This document shows, one piece after another, positions 7,308-14,073 of a stretch of DNA of 64,000 nucleotides. Below the pieces are notes generated by a model. That model had not been told where the DNA came from and did no database searches. It was given only the letters and a program-made list of their open reading frames with translations. A program made the translations under genes and the position numbers. This stretch comes from a virus. Location of the stretch: positions 33,703-97,702 of the IMG/VR virus record IMGVR_UViG_3300023179_009191; one strand, written 5' to 3'. Within the stretch, counting starts at the first letter, position 1. Each line of letters opens with the position of its first letter.

Positions 7308-7604
7308 ATGTTCATCATGGACTTTGCAGGATATTTTGTTATTCTGGCAGGAGCAGCATTGATTGCAATGGTGGAAATGTTGGTTCAAATGAAACAAACG
7401 TTGCAGAAGTTTTTGTTGGATTTTATTGTTCCCTTGATTTTAGAATTTGCTGCATGTGCAAATTGGATTTTGGCAATTGCCTGGCAAGGAACATTGAGCA
7501 TCACATCAGATGTTGCTCTTCAATTGAGCCAATGGTTGTTGCATGTGAGCAGAGTGTCTCATGCCAGGAGTGAACAGTTAATTTGTAAAACTTGGCACAA
7601 CTGA
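7308..7604 (+). CDS. Two-helix membrane protein (98 aa)
   Basis: The start at 7308 follows the upstream stop by one base; an earlier ATG (7248) would overlap that gene in another frame. Two hydrophobic segments (about 5-27 and 35-60) are followed by a charged tail. The form fits a holin or a phage membrane effector, but there is no lysis gene next to it. Confidence 0.55.
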   Translation: MFIMDFAGYFVILAGAALIAMVEMLVQMKQTLQKFLLDFIVPLILEFAACANWILAIAWQGTLSITSDVALQLSQWLLHVSRVSHARSEQLICKTWHN

Positions 7605-7609
7605 GAAAC

Positions 7610-7625
7610 TGCAGCATATGCTGCA
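7610..7625. repeat. 16-base perfect palindrome
   Basis: TGCAGCATATGCTGCA lies 5 bases after the end of the membrane protein gene. It could be a protein-binding site or an RNA hairpin; no T-run follows, so it is not a standard terminator. Confidence 0.6.
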
Positions 7626-7768
7626 TGCATGAACATGGAGCCACCTCAAAGACACATGACTCATGTTAAAAAATCATAATTTTGCCTGGTTTCCCATGAA
7701 TATTTGCATGCCTGAGGCAACTATTTCATGGTGGAAGCTGTGCAAATCAAATATTTACAACCCCTGAT

Positions 7769-7776
7769 AATAAATA
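7769..7776 (+). promoter_or_regulatory. T4-type late promoter
   Basis: AATAAATA, 5 bases before ATG 7782. Confidence 0.65.
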
Positions 7777-7781
7777 ACTAT

Positions 7782-8372
7782 ATGAGAAAAGATGATCATC
7801 TAATTTATGAATCTTTGGTACAAAGCAGGATGCCTATGGGTGATGAGCAGGCAGCTAAGATTATTACAGATAAGATCAAAGGTACTCCTAATCTTAACAT
7901 ACAGAACATAAAAATGTATGTGCAAAAATATCTAGGAATGGTGGGTAAATCACCATCAGATGTGGATTATATTGCTTCTCTGGTGCATGATAATTTACAG
8001 AACATGGGCATGGGAGAGAATGCTGAAGGTCCTGTGAAGATTGACAGAGTGAGTGCCACAGATATCATAAAACCTGTGTCTCAACAATCTGGACCTGTGA
8101 AAATAGATTGGGGAGTAGAAGATGATGAGAATGCCTCAGGTGCATCTGCTGCTTTTCATTATGATCCCATGCCCGGATTAGAAAAGACAGCTGTCCAAAT
8201 TAGAGACTTATTGCAAGGGGCAGCCAATGATGAGGTGAGAACTGAGCACATCATCAAGATGGCCCAGACCATACTAGGCTCTCCTAAAGACTATGATGCC
8301 AATGAATACAGAAAAATGCTGGATGGATTGATTGTGCTGTTGAACAGATTCATTGTAGTCCCCATGAATTAA
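7782..8372 (+). CDS. Unknown late protein (196 aa)
   Basis: Start chosen at ATG 7782, 5 bases behind a late-promoter box; the longer frame from 7728 would begin before the promoter. The product has a helical N-terminus, a flexible middle with two GPVKID repeats (about residues 83 and 105) and a helical C-terminus. Late control suggests a virion or assembly protein. Two DpdA- and QueE-independent features, low CpG and a CATG bias, are shared with neighbours. Confidence 0.65.
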   Translation: MRKDDHLIYESLVQSRMPMGDEQAAKIITDKIKGTPNLNIQNIKMYVQKYLGMVGKSPSDVDYIASLVHDNLQNMGMGENAEGPVKIDRVSATDIIKPVSQQSGPVKIDWGVEDDENASGASAAFHYDPMPGLEKTAVQIRDLLQGAANDEVRTEHIIKMAQTILGSPKDYDANEYRKMLDGLIVLLNRFIVVPMN

Positions 8373-8447
8373 TTTTTTTAGAAAACTAAAAACACCGTTA
8401 TTCCATTAGCTTTAGCTGCACGGTTGGGCCTGAAAAATTCTCAGACA

Positions 8448-8455
8448 CATAAATA
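8448..8455 (+). promoter_or_regulatory. T4-type late promoter
   Basis: CATAAATA, 5 bases before ATG 8461. Confidence 0.75.
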
Positions 8456-8460
8456 TACAC

Positions 8461-8877
8461 ATGGCCTTGGGCACAGTGGATTATGTGAGTACTGCACCAT
8501 GGAACAATGCATTGAACCCATGGCCTCAGTATGCTCAATTGCAATTGTCTGCTGCAGACATACAAGGTGGTGCATGGTTAACATATACTCTGTTACAATT
8601 TGATCCATTAACACCTGAAATATTTTACAGTGCCAATACAGAAGAAGGCAATTACTTGACATGCAATGGAACTGAATGGAAAGTTATAGCTCAAGAAGAG
8701 TTAGATTATTATATTTTAACAACTGCAATCAGAGCCTTACCTGCAGGATACAAGCAAGGCAACACGGGCTGGATTGCAGTAGAAGGTAGCCAAGTGACCA
8801 GCATCAGCATCATGCCAGTGACCACAGTGCTAACTCCATGGGAATTCAGAAGAAGAAGATCATTGGAATATGTGTAA
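8461..8877 (+). CDS. Probable virion protein (138 aa)
   Basis: Late promoter 5 bases upstream. Beta-rich, Trp/Ala/Thr-rich composition like small tail or capsid decoration proteins, ending in a basic RRRRS stretch. No family recognised. Confidence 0.6.
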   Translation: MALGTVDYVSTAPWNNALNPWPQYAQLQLSAADIQGGAWLTYTLLQFDPLTPEIFYSANTEEGNYLTCNGTEWKVIAQEELDYYILTTAIRALPAGYKQGNTGWIAVEGSQVTSISIMPVTTVLTPWEFRRRRSLEYV

Positions 8878-8942
8878 AAAAAGCAGATAATATTGGAAAA
8901 TAAGTGAAAAACAGAAGGAAAAACATTGAATTGTGGTGGAAA

Positions 8943-9014
8943 ATGACATTTTTCTGTTACCCGGCACTGTACATTGCAGTGTATTTGATGTATGTTGTTA
9001 GTAGAAATGGCTAG
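8943..9014 (+). CDS. Possible tiny membrane peptide (23 aa)
   Basis: Lone ORF in an otherwise gene-free 200-base stretch (8878-9084). One hydrophobic helix (residues 2-18) and a short polar end. No promoter or ribosome site seen, so it may be chance. Confidence 0.3.
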   Translation: MTFFCYPALYIAVYLMYVVSRNG

Positions 9015-9050
9015 GAAATACAGAAATAGTGGGAAAATACCAGAAAATGC

Positions 9051-9078
9051 TTGACTAAAATACGCGATCATATACAAT
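9051..9078 (+). promoter_or_regulatory. Early promoter for the 9085 gene
   Basis: TTGACT, 16 bases, TACAAT, 6 bases to ATGATG. Confidence 0.75.
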
Positions 9079-9084
9079 AGGTAA

Positions 9085-9354
9085 ATGATGAATGCAACAG
9101 AACAAGTCGGACTTAAATTCGAAACCTATCAAGAGCTCTCAGAGGGGGCCAAGGAGCTCTATAATACCATGTTCGATTATTTCACCTATTCTCCGGACCC
9201 TCGCTATAAGCATATCCACGAATTTAGGAAGCGTATTACCAGTTACAAGGGTAAGGACTTTACGATTCTCCAAGAGTACTTTAATAATGAACCGGCTATA
9301 CAGTGGCATGGACAGTCTGCTCCTCCGTGGGAATACTTTAAAGATCCTTATTGA
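9085..9354 (+). CDS. Unknown 89-aa protein
   Basis: Starts at ATGATG behind an early promoter. Soluble, Tyr/Phe/Glu-rich. CpG is frequent, in sharp contrast with the block before it, so this gene and the next look like a separate import. Three TTATCCCCG repeats follow the stop. Confidence 0.6.
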   Translation: MMNATEQVGLKFETYQELSEGAKELYNTMFDYFTYSPDPRYKHIHEFRKRITSYKGKDFTILQEYFNNEPAIQWHGQSAPPWEYFKDPY

Positions 9355-9358
9355 ACTA

Positions 9359-9422
9359 TTATCCCCGGACAACGATTATCCCCGTCTCATTTCTACACGA
9401 ACTTAAACAACGATTATCCCCG
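9359..9422 (+). repeat. Three TTATCCCCG direct repeats
   Basis: Identical 9-mers at 9359-9367, 9376-9384 and 9414-9422; the last two share a longer ACAACGATTATCCCCGT core. They lie between two genes, just before a promoter. They resemble iterons or operator repeats; the 9-mer is close to, but not, a DnaA box (TTATCCACA). Confidence 0.7.
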
Positions 9423-9438
9423 TTTGAGAATAATAGCC

Positions 9439-9466
9439 TTGTATATTCGTTAACCGCCTCTATAAT
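9439..9466 (+). promoter_or_regulatory. Early promoter for the 9473 gene
   Basis: Weak -35 TTGTAT, 16 bases, TATAAT, 6 bases to ATG. It lies 16 bases after the last TTATCCCCG repeat, so the repeats may regulate it. Confidence 0.65.
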
Positions 9467-9472
9467 ATACTG

Positions 9473-9778
9473 ATGGCTAGATGGAAGAGAGGACAAGAGA
9501 TATACGAAAAGCTTATCTCCAATTTAGGGGAGTATATATCTGAACAAACCTCCGATTCTAGGGCCCTGGCATATGCCAAATCTAGTATACCGGAGTTTAT
9601 AGATGGGCTTACTGTAAAAGACCTTAACCTCATCCACGAATACCTCTCCTATAGAACAGAGATTACCCCCGATATCCGTACCCCCACCTACGTGTACTCA
9701 GGCGGTGACAGGATAGCTGCAGTTACCCGATACCTACAGAAGAATATAGACCTTGAATTGGCCAAATGCTATGCTTAA
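9473..9778 (+). CDS. Unknown 101-aa protein
   Basis: A helical N-terminal half and a beta-like TPTYVYSGGDR section. CpG-normal like the gene before it. The stop overlaps the start of a membrane peptide. Nothing recognised. Confidence 0.6.
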   Translation: MARWKRGQEIYEKLISNLGEYISEQTSDSRALAYAKSSIPEFIDGLTVKDLNLIHEYLSYRTEITPDIRTPTYVYSGGDRIAAVTRYLQKNIDLELAKCYA

Positions 9779-9866
9779 ATGGGCCTGTCAGGTCCCGGCC
9801 ATGGGTCTGTTTTCTAGTATAGTAGGAATTCTGGTACTGTTCTACCTGCTTCTTAAACTTCTGTAA
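9771..9866 (+). CDS. Tiny membrane peptide (31 aa)
   Basis: Starts 8 bases before the upstream stop. Residues 11-31 form one hydrophobic helix rich in Leu. Same class as the other coupled micropeptides. Confidence 0.45.
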   Translation: MLKWACQVPAMGLFSSIVGILVLFYLLLKLL

Positions 9867-10112
9867 CTTGTTCATCTTAGCATTTTGCTAAATGGTTGAA
9901 AATGACTGAGCAGACCTAACCATTTCTGTCTCAACACTCTCTGTAGTTTGTTCATGCCCAACAATCCAACCACTGTTCATAATCAACACCTTTACGCGTA
10001 AAGTAAAGGTCCAGAGCCCCCTCCTCCTCTCCTAATATAAGATGGTACTGCCTTCCTAAATTGTCCCTATATTATAAAGGAATTCTAGATTCTGTCAATA
10101 ACAAAATAAGGC
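9867..10112. other. Non-coding stretch with a 14-base palindrome
   Basis: About 250 bases without a supported gene. At 9990-10003 lies the perfect palindrome CTTTACGCGTAAAG, a candidate operator. The rest holds pyrimidine-rich sequence and no clear ORF. Confidence 0.5.
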
Positions 10113-10140
10113 TTGTTGCAACCCCAAATTCAGATATAAT
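10113..10140 (+). promoter_or_regulatory. Early promoter for the 10147 gene
   Basis: Weak -35 TTGTTG, 16 bases, TATAAT, 6 bases to ATGATG. Confidence 0.7.
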
Positions 10141-10146
10141 ATAGGT

Positions 10147-10359
10147 ATGATGAAACTAGAAAGAAAGAAACAAATTAGTGAGCTTATTGAAGAGACATTC
10201 AATAATGTTCAAAAACTAAATGAATTGTTAAAGAAATCAGATTATGAATGGGCCAATAAGAATTGGGAGTCTGAAAATGATGATGATTATGAATTGGCTG
10301 AATCCATTCTTAATGTGGGAGAGAATCTTAAAGATTGGGGCAAGCAATTTAGGGGTTGA
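10147..10359 (+). CDS. Unknown acidic helical protein (70 aa)
   Basis: ATGATG start. Strongly helical, Glu/Asp/Lys-rich with a DDDYELAE patch. Its stop codon lies in the -35 box of the next promoter. Confidence 0.65.
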   Translation: MMKLERKKQISELIEETFNNVQKLNELLKKSDYEWANKNWESENDDDYELAESILNVGENLKDWGKQFRG

Positions 10360-10383
10360 CTAAATCCAAAATTCAGCCATAAT
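10356..10383 (+). promoter_or_regulatory. Early promoter for the 10390 gene
   Basis: TTGACT (containing the upstream TGA), 16 bases, CATAAT, 6 bases to ATGATG. Confidence 0.8.
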
Positions 10384-10389
10384 ATAGGT

Positions 10390-10593
10390 ATGATGAAAGA
10401 AGAAAACAAAAGAACGTTTGAGGTAGATATTGCAGTCACCCTCTTTATCACTCAAGAAGTAGAAGCAACAGATGAAGATGAAGCTCAAAGAATTGCAGAA
10501 GATTCCATCAAAACTGGAACTGTAATGAATGCTTGGGAGTGTAGAGATTGTGAGATTGAAAGTACAGGCTGTACTGAAGTGGAGGTAGAGTGA
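10390..10593 (+). CDS. Unknown acidic protein (67 aa)
   Basis: Beta-alpha-beta pattern (TFEVDIAVTLFITQEVEATDEDEAQRI), as in small proteins with a single ferredoxin-like unit or DNA mimics; two Cys near the end. GTGA overlap with the next gene. Confidence 0.6.
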   Translation: MMKEENKRTFEVDIAVTLFITQEVEATDEDEAQRIAEDSIKTGTVMNAWECRDCEIESTGCTEVEVE

Positions 10594-10808
10594 ATACATT
10601 CCAACCTTATACACAAACAAATGTTGTAGACTTCTATAAGGAGTTGGTTAAGAGGTGGGCTGATGACCAATTGGACCAACTGCATGAATACCCTATTACT
10701 GATAGGAAGAATGCATTAGCAAGGCTTCTTGACTCCTCTCTAGATGTGTTCCGAGATGATATTACAGAAGAAATCAGAAAAAGAAATTTGTCTTTTTTGG
10801 TTGACTAA
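10590..10808 (+). CDS. Unknown 72-aa protein
   Basis: GTG start coupled to the upstream stop. Helical, acidic, with YKELVKRWADDQLDQL and repeated basic/acidic turns. Its last codons form the next -35 box. Confidence 0.55.
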   Translation: MNTFQPYTQTNVVDFYKELVKRWADDQLDQLHEYPITDRKNALARLLDSSLDVFRDDITEEIRKRNLSFLVD

Positions 10809-10828
10809 AAACTAAATTCCACCATAAT
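10801..10828 (+). promoter_or_regulatory. Early promoter for the 10835 gene
   Basis: TTGACT inside the last codons of the upstream gene, 16 bases, CATAAT, 6 bases to ATGATG. Confidence 0.8.
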
Positions 10829-10834
10829 AGGTGT

Positions 10835-11056
10835 ATGATGAATAAAGAACAATACTTACAAATTGACTTGTATAATGGCAAAAGCAAATGGATCTCCAAA
10901 AAGGACTTTCTCCTTTTTACAGTAGGGGATGGTACTGAAGAGGCAGATTATAATTGGAAAGACAATTGGGAATATATTAGAAAGACTCCCACCCACACAA
11001 CCTATAAAGGGGAAGAGTGTATTTTAGTAGATTTCACCAACACAAAATTGGCTTGA
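10835..11056 (+). CDS. Unknown 73-aa protein
   Basis: ATGATG start behind its own promoter. Beta-rich with many aromatic and Lys residues. Its stop codon is in the next -35 box. Confidence 0.6.
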   Translation: MMNKEQYLQIDLYNGKSKWISKKDFLLFTVGDGTEEADYNWKDNWEYIRKTPTHTTYKGEECILVDFTNTKLA

Positions 11057-11080
11057 CCCAAACCCAAATTCAGCCATAAT
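11053..11080 (+). promoter_or_regulatory. Early promoter for the 11087 gene
   Basis: TTGACC (containing the upstream TGA), 16 bases, CATAAT, 6 bases to ATGATG. Confidence 0.8.
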
Positions 11081-11086
11081 ATAAAC

Positions 11087-11287
11087 ATGATGAAACCATT
11101 AACCGAAGAACAACTCAGTTACCGCGCACTTGACCTGCACATGACAGCTGAGAACATCCGCACCAATCTATCCAATATTGAGGCGATGTTGAGTATATCC
11201 AATCCTAATTGGAAGAACTTGTATACAGCATTACAAGAGATTGATAGCAAAACTGATCGGCTATCAGATCGGGTTCGCTGGAAATAA
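11087..11287 (+). CDS. Unknown helical protein, paralogue of the 11325 gene
   Basis: A 66-residue helical protein. Its layout (ENIRTNLSNIEAMLSISNPNW then IDSKTDRLSDRV) matches the 11325 product (ENIINGLKYIGNEINIETPLW then IDNNVDKLIELI), so they look like diverged duplicates. This copy is CpG-normal and the other is CpG-poor. Confidence 0.6.
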   Translation: MMKPLTEEQLSYRALDLHMTAENIRTNLSNIEAMLSISNPNWKNLYTALQEIDSKTDRLSDRVRWK

Positions 11288-11290
11288 GAG

Positions 11291-11318
11291 TTGACCAAAT
11301 CCTAATTTCCCATATAAT
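11291..11318 (+). promoter_or_regulatory. Early promoter for the 11325 gene
   Basis: TTGACC, 16 bases, TATAAT, 6 bases to ATG 11325. Confidence 0.8.
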
Positions 11319-11324
11319 ATGAGT

Positions 11325-11528
11325 ATGATAAATGATACAGAGAGGTGGGAGAGAATGTTGAAGGTGGGTTATTCAATTGAGAACATTATTAATGGGCTCA
11401 AATATATTGGAAATGAAATTAATATTGAGACTCCTTTATGGGAAACATTCTGCAAAAGAATTGATACAATCGACAATAATGTGGATAAGCTCATTGAATT
11501 GATTGAGATCAGAAAGCAGAACAAATGA
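11325..11528 (+). CDS. Unknown helical protein (67 aa)
   Basis: Start chosen at ATG 11325 by the 6-base rule; the in-frame ATG at 11319 lies between the -10 and the predicted +1 and would not be transcribed. Probable paralogue of the 11087 gene. ATGA overlap with the next gene. Confidence 0.6.
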   Translation: MINDTERWERMLKVGYSIENIINGLKYIGNEINIETPLWETFCKRIDTIDNNVDKLIELIEIRKQNK

Positions 11529-11752
11529 AGTTCTCTTATAAGAAGCTGGTTGATGAGCATACAAAAGCTCTGAAGTTAAGATGGGGTAGTGACTGCCTCT
11601 CCGAAGGGAGCAAGACAGCCATCAATTATGGATGGTCACAGACAGACAATTCTATCTGCTCTAAAATATATCAAGAGAGTGGGCATCAAGTTTTAGATAC
11701 TTGGTTTGATGAAGAGGATAAGATTTACAGGTCAGCCCAATCCAATTATTGA
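11525..11752 (+). CDS. Unknown 75-aa protein
   Basis: Coupled by ATGA. Soluble, with several Ser, Trp and two Cys. No family recognised. It is followed by the promoter of the non-coding RNA. Confidence 0.55.
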   Translation: MKFSYKKLVDEHTKALKLRWGSDCLSEGSKTAINYGWSQTDNSICSKIYQESGHQVLDTWFDEEDKIYRSAQSNY

Positions 11753-11753
11753 G

Positions 11754-11781
11754 TTGACTAAAACAGAAGTTCTTTCATAAT
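11754..11781 (+). promoter_or_regulatory. Early promoter for the structured RNA
   Basis: TTGACT, 16 bases, CATAAT. Six bases later is A11788, the first base of an 11-bp closing stem: the position where every other promoter of this class has its start codon. Confidence 0.8.
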
Positions 11782-11787
11782 AATAGC

Positions 11788-11933
11788 AGTTCCTTCCGCA
11801 GTACGGGTTTGACTAGCCCAATTGATGTACTGAAGCCCCAACGCCCAGAGTCTGAGGCGAGTAGAGGTGGGTATATTGTCCTAACTACTGTCGACGTTAC
11901 TAGAGTAGGGGAGTCGGAAGGAGCTACTTTTTT
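11788..11933 (+). ncRNA. Structured phage RNA, about 146 nt, with terminator
   Basis: The first 11 bases (11788-11798) pair with 11915-11925 (one G-U), closing the whole molecule. A T-run follows at once (11928-11933), so the closing stem also serves as an intrinsic terminator. Inside are at least three helices: CAGTAC/GTACTG (11799-11804 with 11829-11834 approx.), CGCC/GGCG, and CTACT/AGTAG. Both strands lack a convincing gene here. The shape (one long closing stem, multi-branched interior) is not a tRNA or tmRNA; a 6S-like polymerase-binding RNA is conceivable but the interior is too branched to claim it. Expression should be early. Confidence 0.75.
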
Positions 11934-11935
11934 AG

Positions 11936-11963
11936 TTGACCCAAACAGAAGTTCCATCATAAT
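11936..11963 (+). promoter_or_regulatory. Early promoter for the 11970 gene
   Basis: TTGACC directly after the RNA terminator, 16 bases, CATAAT, 6 bases to ATGATG. Confidence 0.8.
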
Positions 11964-11969
11964 ATAGGT

Positions 11970-12290
11970 ATGATGAATAACACAGAACTAGCCAAGGCCT
12001 TGACAGTGATGGTAACTGATCCCAAGATCAGAAGCTTCCTAGAAGATAACGATCCCATGGCTCTGAAGCAAGCCACAGAAGCTCTCAGAAACTATTTTAA
12101 CCAATATCAGACCACCCATTACACACTTTCAGGTGAAGTGCCCTGGACGCCCCCAGTGGGACCTGCTGATTACTACCCTGATTGGGATTTCTATATGAAG
12201 CCTCACCATGAATACACTACAGACATGAAGACTGAGCCTTTGAAGTGGGGTCCGTTTGGAGAAGGTGGCTCTACACCTCTTGGGAAATAA
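11970..12290 (+). CDS. Unknown 106-aa protein
   Basis: ATGATG start. Helical N-terminal half, Pro/Trp/Tyr-rich C-terminal half that is probably extended. No family recognised. Confidence 0.6.
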   Translation: MMNNTELAKALTVMVTDPKIRSFLEDNDPMALKQATEALRNYFNQYQTTHYTLSGEVPWTPPVGPADYYPDWDFYMKPHHEYTTDMKTEPLKWGPFGEGGSTPLGK

Positions 12291-12293
12291 CTG

Positions 12294-12419
12294 ATGCTGT
12301 ACATCATTAAGGTAGAGAAGATGTGTGAGGCTGTTATAACTGTAGAAGCAGAGAGTGAAGAACAAGCCAAAGAGAAAGCAGAATTTCACAAATATAATAT
12401 GGTTCTTGGTTGGAAATAA
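12294..12419 (+). CDS. Unknown 41-aa peptide
   Basis: ATG three bases after the upstream stop. A beta strand (VITVEAESEEQAKEKAE) followed by a helix, the same motif as in the 10390 product (VEATDEDEAQRIAE), so it may be a related mini-domain. Confidence 0.5.
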   Translation: MLYIIKVEKMCEAVITVEAESEEQAKEKAEFHKYNMVLGWK

Positions 12420-12422
12420 GAG

Positions 12423-12450
12423 TTGACTTCAACCCAAATTCCTGCATAAT
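12423..12450 (+). promoter_or_regulatory. Early promoter for the 12457 gene
   Basis: TTGACT, 16 bases, CATAAT, 6 bases to ATGATG. Confidence 0.8.
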
Positions 12451-12456
12451 AGTAGT

Positions 12457-12624
12457 ATGATGACAATGACGATCAAAGAAGCGGTGAAGAAGTACAAGAA
12501 GCAGGACACCTGCAGGTACTTCCTCAAATGCACCAATAAGGCCACCACCACCATCCCCAACCCCATTCTAGGAGAGGTGCCTGCTTGTAAGAGCTGTGCA
12601 GACTTCTATCGGAGACAATCATGA
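12457..12624 (+). CDS. Small four-cysteine protein (55 aa)
   Basis: Behind its own promoter, with an ATGATG start and an ATGA overlap at its end. Cysteines at 19, 25, 44 and 47 (CxxC near the end) could bind one zinc ion; the first 18 residues are basic. Possibly a small nucleic-acid-binding factor. Confidence 0.6.
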   Translation: MMTMTIKEAVKKYKKQDTCRYFLKCTNKATTTIPNPILGEVPACKSCADFYRRQS

Positions 12625-12800
12625 CATACAGAGAACTAGCCAATCGTATCAACCAGATGAATGAGTACCAACAGGACTGTCATGTAACCTATTGGCATGA
12701 TGATGAGTATTATGGTAAGCTGATTATCGACTTCGCTGATGTGAGGACTGAAGATCGTTTAGATGGATGGCATCCTTACTTAACTCAATTACCTTCATGA
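12621..12800 (+). CDS. Unknown 59-aa protein
   Basis: ATGA overlaps at both ends. It begins MTYRELANRI, a common start of short phage proteins in which the first helix is followed by an acidic strand (YYGKLIIDFADVRTED). It shares MTYR with the next gene. Confidence 0.55.
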   Translation: MTYRELANRINQMNEYQQDCHVTYWHDDEYYGKLIIDFADVRTEDRLDGWHPYLTQLPS

Positions 12801-12970
12801 CATACAGAGTAACTTGGTATTCCAATTGGGTGAAGCCTGAAGTTTATACTGAGCTCACCAAAGCAGAAGCAGAAGAACTAGTTAGAGAGGGTGTGGAGCG
12901 TCAGTACAGAGTAGAAGTGATAGAAGAGAACTCTGTGGAATATTGGGCCCAACCTGAGCGCTTAAAGTAG
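12797..12970 (+). CDS. Unknown 57-aa protein
   Basis: Start at 12797 in the ATGA overlap; the longer frame from 12767 would overlap the previous gene. Beta-alpha-beta: YRVTWYSNW, a Glu-rich helix, then YRVEVIEENS. No family recognised. Confidence 0.55.
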   Translation: MTYRVTWYSNWVKPEVYTELTKAEAEELVREGVERQYRVEVIEENSVEYWAQPERLK

Positions 12971-12999
12971 TTGCCGTTAACCTAACTTTCGCATATACT
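12971..12999 (+). promoter_or_regulatory. Early promoter for the 13006 gene
   Basis: TTGCCG, 17 bases, TATACT, 6 bases to ATGATG. Confidence 0.7.
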
Positions 13000-13005
13000 A
13001 TAGGT

Positions 13006-13326
13006 ATGATGAATAAAGAAGTTACTTACGAGATATACGATCAAATGATTGGTGAATGGCGCAATGTTACCGAGCCCGCTATTGGCGGTATCAAGTGGGG
13101 TAAGCGCGAACAGATTGGGGATGAAGTCCAGTCTGCTTATTACGATCACACTTATTACAAGGTACCCTTCTATGGTCCTTGCGATCTGGGTCGTATGCAA
13201 CGAGCTCTCTACAGGTTATATCCTGCTCGCTTTAACAAATTTGGTGGTTATACTACCGTTAGTAAGGTAGAAAAGCTTGATGATCAACACATTAAGGTAG
13301 AGATGTGCTACCATATTGGCGATTAG
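13006..13326 (+). CDS. Unknown 106-aa protein
   Basis: ATGATG start. Tyr- and Gly-rich with a beta-like second half. CpG is common here. The gene ends 10 bases before the convergent HNH gene. Confidence 0.6.
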   Translation: MMNKEVTYEIYDQMIGEWRNVTEPAIGGIKWGKREQIGDEVQSAYYDHTYYKVPFYGPCDLGRMQRALYRLYPARFNKFGGYTTVSKVEKLDDQHIKVEMCYHIGD

Positions 13327-13335
13327 TAATTGTAG

Positions 13336-13806
13336 TTACAATAGTTTACAGCTCTTAGTTAGATTTTCTCTTGCCCACAGTGGTTGTAAGTTCTTGTAAT
13401 TGAAGCACTGTTTCTGCTGTTCTACATCAGTTAAATCAAAGCTAGAACAAGGGAGAATGTGATCCACATGCCATCCACGTGCTCCATAATTATCCCAAGA
13501 CATCCCTGGTTTAAACAAGGATTCAATATGTTCTCTCAGCTGTTCTATAGAACATCCAATCAACTCTTGCGTTCTTTTAGACTTAGGAGCTTTACCCTTG
13601 AGTGCATGCCATATGCGATTACCTAGCAGTTGCTTGAGTCTGGTACCAGGATTACTTTTATGAAGAGCTCTGCGTCTTTCATAAGCTTTTTGTTTATTCT
13701 TAAGAAAGTAAAGCCTCATACGCTCTTTAGCTTCAGGTGTATCTTTAACACTATTATAGTATTCTCTAGCTTTTTGTCTGTGATACTCAACCCAATCTCT
13801 CATCAT
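13336..13806 (-). CDS. HNH homing endonuclease (156 aa)
   Basis: Antisense to its surroundings. Residues 1-60 are basic and helical; the C-terminal HNH nuclease core has HVDHILP (about 113-119), then CFNYKNLQPLW and NLTKS, the phage HNH arrangement (His-Asp-His, then the Asn-Leu-Gln-Pro-Leu turn). It probably makes a nick or break at a cognate site and spreads as a free-standing homing gene. A related copy lies at 15012-15647. Confidence 0.85.
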   Translation of the reverse strand: MMRDWVEYHRQKAREYYNSVKDTPEAKERMRLYFLKNKQKAYERRRALHKSNPGTRLKQLLGNRIWHALKGKAPKSKRTQELIGCSIEQLREHIESLFKPGMSWDNYGARGWHVDHILPCSSFDLTDVEQQKQCFNYKNLQPLWARENLTKSCKLL

Positions 13807-13817
13807 ATTATTTATGC

Positions 13818-13845
13818 TTGAGCTTAAGGGAGTTTCAACTACAAT
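13818..13845 (+). promoter_or_regulatory. Early promoter for the 13852 gene
   Basis: TTGAGC, 16 bases, TACAAT, 6 bases to ATGATG. Confidence 0.7.
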
Positions 13846-13851
13846 ACAAAT

Positions 13852-14073
13852 ATGATGAAAAGCCGATTAAGAGACATTGAAGACATTGTTTTAAACATAC
13901 CAGAAACGAATGAGCTCAAAGGACAATTGAGGACCGCTATCAACGATAGTGATATTCGTACTGAAGATAAGCGACGTCTTCATATGCACATCAATCAATG
14001 TAACACTATCAACGACTTACAGCGCCTATTCTATAACGCTTTACTCAAGTATGAAGGACATGGAGTTGTATGA
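13852..14073 (+). CDS. Unknown helical protein (73 aa)
   Basis: ATGATG start, ATGA overlap at the end. Charged helices throughout (RLRDIEDIVLNI; EDKRRLHMHI). CpG-normal. No family recognised. Confidence 0.6.
   Translation: MMKSRLRDIEDIVLNIPETNELKGQLRTAINDSDIRTEDKRRLHMHINQCNTINDLQRLFYNALLKYEGHGVV

Noticed and set aside
9359-9422. CRISPR array
   Set aside because: Only three 9-base repeats with unequal spacing (17 and 38 bases) and no cas genes.
11319-11324. Start codon at ATG 11319
   Set aside because: It lies between the -10 hexamer and the predicted +1, so it should not be in the mRNA; 11325 was used.
11775-11960. 61-aa minus-strand OR across the structured RNA
   Set aside because: Its protein is low-complexity and the RNA fold plus promoter and terminator explain the region better.
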